Source of the DNA: Pseudisothecium myosuroides
Lineage: Eukaryota > Streptophyta > Bryopsida > Hypnales > Lembophyllaceae
Assembly: GCA_951799445.1 (NCBI GenBank)
Contig: OX637288.1
Coordinates: 8,434,501-8,498,500 of the forward strand
Direction: 5' to 3'
Length of the DNA: 64,000 bases
Both the position numbers and the translations under genes were made by a program. This document shows positions 57,041-64,000 of this stretch, piece after piece (the first letter of the stretch is position 1; each line of letters starts with the position of its first letter). The notes below the pieces were generated by a model. It was given only the letters and a program-made list of their open reading frames with translations, was not told the DNA's origin and did no database searches.

Positions 57041-58061
57041 GAGTTTGAACTTTCAGTATGACAATAAGGCGAAATTACTTTTGATATGTAGTTTCTCCGT
57101 ACTCACATAACGGTGAAAGCATTAGTGAACTCGGCGAAGGCAATTGCAACTCTGGAAAACATGAAAATTCATTACCGATTCCATCACAGCATGGAAGTTT
57201 GCCCTGCAAGAGGAAACGGAGGATACAAGCATCCAACCACATATAAACCACAAACGAAGCACACAAAAATGCCGGCTCTAATAACTTGCAGGGCTTTTAT
57301 TAGACAATCAGAGTGTACCGGCAACTAAACTGATCCCTCAAAACTTTGATCTACCTTCAGAGCAGTAGAATTATATTTCCTAAAGAGAGATTTCATCATT
57401 CCTATATTCCTCGCACAGTCCGTCATCTGTGTTCGCAACACAAGCACCTAGAACACTCACATACTCCTATGCATCAAAAGTGCAAACAGCGTACTCTTAG
57501 TATAACCTCTCAGTCAATCGAGATTCCCTTATGACTAGCACAAAATCACAAAACGCCCAACATCTGTTTCTCCCATTTGGCATTACTCCGCCTCCGAAAT
57601 TTAGAGGGAACAACCGAATGAGTTCTCGGGTGTAGAATAATCGAACCAGAACTATTCATGGAGCATGTCGACGACCGTGATGGCATTCAAGCTCAAGGAA
57701 CAAGCAACTCAAGCAGTAGAACTTGTGGTTGCTCTTTGAAAATGAGAAGACCGTAAAGTAGGCAGCATGACTTTGATAAATTCTTGTCAAAAATCACCTC
57801 ACTTTTGTGATTCCTGCACAGAAAACCAATATTAAGTCGGACATCGAAAGGCCATGTTCATTCGGTAATATAATTTTGACGGAAACTTCAGACATGGGCC
57901 GCTAAAACGTGATTTATAAAAGTTAATATTTCGAAACACGTTCCAATGTCAAAAGAATGAAATTTTCAAGAGCGTAGGGGCAGTGTTGGCGTAGGCGAGA
58001 GAAATTTACCACAGGAATTAGAATCCAAAACTTGAGGTGAGACAGATTAATGGTACTGGCA
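57041..58061 (-). other. 3' flank and probable 3' UTR of the eRF3 gene
   Basis: No coding frame was recognised. On the - strand AATAAA occurs at 57296-57301, about 760 bases after the stop codon, a possible polyadenylation signal. Short open frames on either strand show no conserved domain. Confidence 0.45.
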
Positions 58062-61000
58062 TCAGTTCTGGCTGCCGCTAGCAAGAGAGGGGAACTTCAC
58101 AACCTTCCCAATTGCTACGGTTTTACCTGATTCACCCATGTCGCAAAGTCAGAATGTCGTTATATATCAACCCAACTCAGAAGATGAAAAGCACACCGCC
58201 GACCTCGCTGGCAGAAGGAAAATTAATTCTTAACGTGTAAGAGACACACCTTCATCTCGTAGTGTAAATCGCCCAAGCTGAGGGAAATCCTCAAATTTCT
58301 CCACACAAATGATTTGACTGACCTGAATCACAAAATTGAAGCTTGAGGAGAAACTAAAATTGTACCATAACAGAACGCAAAAACTCACAAGAACCCAAGT
58401 CAGAAATTAAGGTTTGAAGTTTTGCAGAACGAAGACAAAATTGCTTTTTCCGTTCAGAGCAAAAAATCGTATATAATTTGAAAACTGACCAGGATGCGAA
58501 CAACTACAACAGCTCCACGCTTCACATACAGCAACTTCTTCCTGATAGGCTTCTTTGTTTTGGGATCTATCAGATGAATTAGTCTCATAATCTCACACTC
58601 TTCCACAATAGAGTGTATGTGGAGCACAGCTTTGTACCCAGCAGTAAAGATTGCCTGCAAGGATGACATGATTTAAGCGAATGAATGATCTAAGCAGATG
58701 AAATGAAAATATCGCGTGATATTGCAAAAACTACCCACGAATCCAGTCTCGCCTGATTGTAAAAATAAATAAATAAATAAAAATATGTGTGAGTGTGTGT
58801 GAGTGAGAGAGAGAGAGTGTGTATGTATCCAGAAACTCAAGGAATACTTGATAACAAGAAGAAGTTCCAGAAACCCACCTTATGATCAAGGAGTTCAAGA
58901 ATCTGGAGCTGGGCATCAAACTCCAGCACAGCAGGAATAGGTTTGTCTGCAAATAAAACAAACGTGGTTCAGGTCGCTAGAGGATGGCCAACAACTCTTC
59001 TAGAGGAATTTCATTTCTCAAAACCCCTACAATGTAGGATATGATTTTTAAGGTAAGATATAGGATACTTACTCACGGATGAGAGGACAAACCCGGGAAT
59101 GATATCCTCTTCTTCAACACCTGATATCCTGATTCGTAGGTTTTCACCAGGCTTTGCATAATTTACTTCATCGTCGTCTCGATACACTGTTACAACTTTT
59201 ACCAAGGCCTGCACAGAAATTCACCCATGATCTACACGATGCTGTGCTACCTGCTAGAAAATTTACCAGTAAAACATATCCAACGTAAGCATACAACTTC
59301 CCACAAGTCTCAAAAGTTGCCATCGGCTTAAAGAACTCACTCACCTTATTGGGCATAACAATTAAGGAGTCTCCACGTCGCACACTCCCAGACTCTATTT
59401 TGCCCATCACAACAGTACCCATGTCCTTAGACTTATCAATAATAGGCATCCTGCGCAAACATAATGTGTACGTCGAATTATGAGTACACCACGTAAATAA
59501 CAGTCACAGTAAGGAAGCCCACAAGATTTTCTTCCTCAAAGATCTAGATCTGAGAGCAGCCGAAGAAACTTCACCTAAAAGGACCTTTCGGATCTCGCAA
59601 TGGAAGCTCAACGGCATCCAAAGCTTCAAAAAGGCAAGAACCGTCCCACCATGGACACACACTCTTCGGCATCCGATCCTTCAAATTGTTTCCAAAGAGC
59701 CCAGAAATAGGCAAAAACTGCACATCTGCAGAGTACATAATCGTAACACAGGGACTAAGATTGCTACATTCAAGTCATTCTCCCATCAATTTCTGCTTAC
59801 CAAAAACAATGACGAAGCATCAAAACCCAAAAAAGAGGAATATATTTACATACCTTTCTTCGTGTTATAGCCACATGATTTCAAGAAAGGAACAATCTTC
59901 GTCTCGATTTCGTCAAACCTAGAAGTCGCAGTCCAATGATTAAACTAATTACCAAATCAACTGAGTAAATATTTCAAAAAAACATCAAAAGCATCATTCG
60001 CGCAAATCCATCATGTATAAACCAAATGAACCAATACTCTTCCACGTATGTGATAACTCACAAGGTAACCGCTTTCTATAGTTCATTCCTGTGTTAAAAA
60101 AAACACCTACCTGTCCTTGGACCACTCAACAGATGGATCATCCATCTTGTTCACGACCACCAATAGCTTGGAAACGCCCAAGGTCTTGGCAAGCTGTGCA
60201 TGCTCCCGAGTTTGACCTCCTCGCTCAAATCCAGTTTCAAACTCTCCTTTTCGAGCTGAAATTACCTGAAATAAACATTTAACTTGAAAATCTCAACACT
60301 ATGATTAAATCAAGCTAAGAACAAGGTTTTAGATCCTTAAGCAATTCATAACAACCACTGAACCAACAAATGCAGATTGTACTCACCAGCACCCCAACGT
60401 CAGCCTGTGATGCACCACTAATCATATTGGGTACATAATTTTTATGGCCCTACAAAAATGAAATTCTGAGAAGTCAATTAAGATTTCCAAGATCAACAGA
60501 AAAAAGCCTTCAATATATTAGCCAAATATCGCAGACAAACAAACGTGATCTGCTGGGAGAAAATTGACTGCTTCGTTTATGCTTCTTCTCTTGCTACTTA
60601 ACCCCTTAGCGCTCCAACGTCCCAATTCTGGACGATGAACAGAGAGGTTCCAGGAGCTTTTTCGACCACAAACCCTCTCATTCATCCAAACCAATGCTTG
60701 AATATTAAAAACCACACTTTCAGGATGATGAAATTTGATGAGATTGATGTAAATAATATATATTTATAAAGCAAGCAAAAATTCAAGAAAGGATTAAGGC
60801 GCTAAGGAGTTAAATAGAGAATCTCCCTCGACAAATAACTCAAAATACGTGACAATTCGTGATGAGATCAGTCATTCGGACCAGAATTCTGATGTGCTAG
60901 GCAACATTAATCTCTAGAAGGAATGCCAATCAAACCGGGAAATACATTTCTTCGATGACCATAACTACCATCCAAGGAAGAGAAATTTCTCTCTGGTCAT

Positions 61001-63407
61001 ATCAAACAGAAACAGATCGCCTCTAAAATGTGATAGCATTCTTACAGGCGCATCCAAAACTGTGAATCGCGACTTCTCTGTCTCAAAATGAGCTCTTCCA
61101 ACTTCAACAGTCTTGCCCTACATCCCCACAAGATGCATCAGAGATGCAAAGGAAGACTCCAAACGGCACAACAGGAATCTAAGGCAATCTGTTCCGAAAG
61201 GGAGATTCACAAGAAGATGGCCAATTTTAATACTTCAATGCAACAGGCGTTAAATTTAGACCTACTCCTGTAGGGGAATGCATAGCAAGAAATTCAGCAA
61301 TCTTTTCAAAATTACGCATGATCCTGTAAGAAAAACTATAAATCATTTTCTGACCATAAAAAAGGTCTCACTGACTAAATGTGATCTCTTATCAAAGTGT
61401 AAAGACATATTAGTTGGCTTCAAATCAAAGATGGTAAACAACCTTTGCCCTCTCTTCCTCGTTGGTATCCATGATGTAAGCCATGTACCTGCAAGATGTC
61501 ACATCCATGTTTCCTGAGTCAAAACTTGCTTTATATTGCCAGTCACTTCAATATGGTCATGAAGCAGTCGTTAAACCGTCCACGCTACTATCAACACTTC
61601 CAGGCCATTTCAACGGAACTCAAATTCCATAAACGAAATTGCATTTGCGTAACAATGACTCACCAACTATCTCTGTTCTTATCTTTGGCCTCTCGTTCGA
61701 ACTTCTGGATAGTACGCTCATCCACCATGCCACTCAGGTATAAAATCTGACCTCCTATGGTTGATTTCCCCGCATCTGTATAAACAAATCACCTTTCAGA
61801 TCAAAAATACATCACCAAAAAAAACAGAAACTACCAGTATAACGTGGGGTACGGCGAAATAACAACACGAATTCCTAGAGGAAAGTGTTGGTAGACACTT
61901 GCCGTTTCATGCGCAGGTTTGTAGATTTCAGCAGATGTAAATGAAGCAAGTCACGTTAAGAAATCTTCAGATACAAAGAATTGAAGAGGATAACAGAATC
62001 CGTACCCACGTGTCCGATGAATACTACGTTCAAATGCTGCCGGGGGTCGGCATCCTCCGGGTCCTCCTCTACCACAGGTGCTGGAGAGTGGGAAGCGCGC
62101 GACGAGTGCGACGATACCTCCACGACGGCCGGCGGTTCGGGATGGGAACGCTCAGGAAGCGCTGCCTTCTCTCCCTCCTCTCCCTCAGTTTTCTTTTCGT
62201 CATCGCTCAAATTCAGTTTTTCCTCGAGTTCAGTTGCAATAGGTTCAGGATCAGCCTGCAATCATGCAATGAATAGATAAATACGCAAACAATACCTACT
62301 CAGAATACAAGAAGTGAACAAACCGATGACGATCAAATCAGAACCGCCTAAGCTAAAACGATAAATACCTGCTTCGTTTTCGGTTCCTCTGCCTTAACAT
62401 TCAAAAATTGCCTTGGAACAAATTCGGCGCTCGCTGCATTAAGTGACGAAAACGCAGATTTTGGAGGCTCCAGTATCTTATCGTCGTGTTCCCAGTCGTG
62501 ATCCGCAGACGACTCCTGTTCAAACACAGAACAGAGCTCCCGAATTCAGGCGACCTCATCAACTCGATGAATACCAAGACATGTTACATGGAAGAACCAC
62601 AAAATCTCACTTTTACAATTCTCTATTCCACTGACAGAGCTCGCAACAGATACCGTCACAAGATACGGTATCAAACACAAACAAGCATGAAGACGAATAC
62701 CATCTTTCAAGCCAATAGAAGTCACAGCTCGAATCAATGCTTGTTCAGACCTTCCTACGCATGTAAGCGTCAAAAGCCAAAATTCATTCAAGAGCCAAAA
62801 TTAGATCGCCAAAAATTAGCCCTAAATTGCAGTCACAAACACATGGAAGCGAGACAAAAAACCAAACCCCGTAGAAACAGCGACAGCTCCAACAAACACA
62901 GCTCAACAATCTAACAATTCAAAAAATGAACTAAAAACATTTGCAACTCGTATTCCACAGGACGAAAATCCTCATTAAAAAACTATCAACACAAATACCA
63001 ACACGTCTCAACGCGAACACCAACACAATTGGAGCGAAAACTAGATTCAGAGCTTGCTTCAGCCTATCGTAAAAACGCATCAACAAACGTCAAAAAACAC
63101 ATTTAAGCCAGAAATTCTCTAAGAACGAAAATTAGGTCATCAAAAATTAGACCTATATTGAAGTCACATCCGCAATCGTCTCCTTCCAAGCACGAAGCAA
63201 AAACACACGGACAGCTCAATCAAGAGCGAGCAACAGCTTCAACAAACACGCGGAATGATCAACACTCTAAAAAGTCCGAAACAAAAATAGACGACGCCAG
63301 TGAAAGCACGCAACACAACAGAACGCATCCAATTCCAAGCCGAAAATCGATTCTTTTGCTTAAACGGGAGAATGGGAGAAGTGGCGCACTTGCGTGTGGT
63401 CCGACAT
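58062..63407 (-). CDS. ERF3: Eukaryotic peptide chain release factor GTP-binding subunit eRF3
   Basis: Sixteen exons, in gene order: 63407-63390 (tentative), 62515-62369, 62255-62006, 61775-61664, 61488-61443, 61117-61046, 60449-60387, 60265-60111, 59918-59854, 59725-59575, 59450-59345, 59208-59073, 58946-58879, 58654-58490, 58322-58250, 58126-58062. The sum is 563 residues, normal for the family. The protein is the cytosolic translational GTPase that works with eRF1 at stop codons. The N-terminal acidic region holds a PAM2-like motif ([14 protein letters not shown]) for poly(A)-binding protein. GTPase motifs: GHVDAGKST (split by an intron), DAPGHKN (split), NKMD and ISGL. Then beta-barrel domains 2 and 3 ([53 protein letters not shown]). 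All phases agree. The first exon (MSDHTQ, donor CAA/GTGCGC) is the weakest part. Confidence 0.96.
58761..58833. repeat. AAAT and GT/GA microsatellites in an eRF3 intron
   Basis: (AAAT)n at about 58761-58782 is followed by mixed GTGTGA/GAGA repeats to about 58833. They lie between the exons ending at 58654 and 58879. Confidence 0.85.
60598..60813. mobile_element. TTAA-flanked MITE in an eRF3 intron, 216 bp
   Basis: TTAA at both edges, with inverted ends TTAACCCCTTAGCGC and GCGCTAAGGAGTTAA. The left end, including acgtccc-attctgga-gatgaacag, resembles a fragment near 12577-12630. The intron still has normal splice sites (60450 and 61045 sides), so the gene tolerates it. Confidence 0.8.
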
Positions 63408-64000
63408 GATGGACCGCGGGCGCTTAGAGATGGTGAGCCGCCTCCGCTTAGAGATGAAAGAGGAGCAGCTGCAGCAGCTGCGGCAACACTAGCAATGAGA
63501 GGAAAGAGAATGAAAGGAAAACGGGAGAGACGCAGAAGGCGCTTTCATAATTCTAGTTGAATGCATTTCGTAGCCGCCACGGTGGTGAGATTTTTTAGAT
63601 TTTTAAAGATTTTTCCTTAATAGTGAGGGGGAAATTAGTATCACCTTGAGAATTAGTGTCATTACAAAATTTTATTTCTGTATAAATTGCTACAATATGA
63701 TGTTATTTCAGTATGCACCAATTCAAAATCATGTGACTTTGGTAAATCATGTGATTTAGGTAAATTTGCATAAATTGATGCACTTTGGCCCATTAAACCT
63801 GGAAAGATAAGTAAAATTGATCCAAAACTAGACCAAATATCCTTAAGCTATCTTTGAGGAATAACCAGAAACTGATTGAGTTTGTTAGACTCGTTTGGGC
63901 CTATGAGGTCTACAATGTAGACATCCTTAGCTCAAATAAAATCATAGGTTTGATGGAGAATATAGAAATATCTTCCACTAGCAAGCATATCTTTAGAGTA
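63408..64000 (-). promoter_or_regulatory. 5' flank of eRF3
   Basis: Upstream of the candidate start codon. Bases 63408-63560 are GC-rich with a CAG/CTG-like run (gcagctgcagcagctgcgg at 63465-63483), probably 5' UTR and promoter-proximal DNA. Beyond about 63590 it becomes AT-rich with no recognisable gene. Confidence 0.4.

Noticed and set aside
58454..58669. Separate short - strand gene beginning [12 protein letters not shown]
   Set aside because: It is an eRF3 exon (58490-58654) extended into the adjacent introns; splice sites and phase fit the 16-exon model.

Overview
This is eukaryotic nuclear DNA from a land plant. It is AT-rich and intron-rich, with GT-AG splice sites, long intergenic stretches, many foldback and miniature transposons, a hAT transposase, A-type (CYP71-clan) cytochrome P450 genes and one 16-exon housekeeping gene. 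I cannot name the species. The transposon content and the unusual P450 family would suit a non-seed plant, but that is only an impression.

About 57 kb of the window is an imperfect tandem segmental duplication. The repeating unit is block A (upstream sequence and promoter), a three-exon P450 gene, block C (downstream flank) and block B (a separate non-P450 block with exon-like relics). P450 copies lie on the + strand at 2.6-5.4, 30.4-33.2, 42.9-45.8 and 53.6-55.7 kb. A fifth, badly decayed fragment lies at 7.66-8.36 kb. All four main copies have identical exon 2 (572 nt) and exon 3 (630 nt) lengths and the same intron phases. Only copy 3 has an uninterrupted reading frame. Copies 1 and 2 share a TGA at the same exon-2 codon, and copy 4 has a different TGA in exon 1. 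The reconstructed proteins keep the heme loop, ExxR and the proline hinge, but lack the acidic residue of the I-helix oxygen motif and the helix-C Trp/Arg pair.

The duplicated blocks are filled with non-autonomous DNA elements. Several are flanked by TTAA and start TTAACCCCTAAA. For two of them a paralogous block preserves the empty site with a single TTAA. One TTAA element (20.2-20.9 kb) is palindromic almost throughout, and a larger TA-flanked foldback (34.07-35.47 kb) has arms made of tandem subrepeats. A 4-5 kb insertion at 24.4-29.1 kb carries a hAT transposase gene (25.4-28.3 kb) with two in-frame TAG codons and an intron made of a minisatellite.

From 58.06 to 63.41 kb on the - strand is an apparently intact gene for translation release factor eRF3 (GSPT/Sup35 type), with a PAM2-like motif and all GTPase motifs. 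It marks the edge of the duplicated array. No rRNA, tRNA, CRISPR or LTR retrotransposon was recognised.
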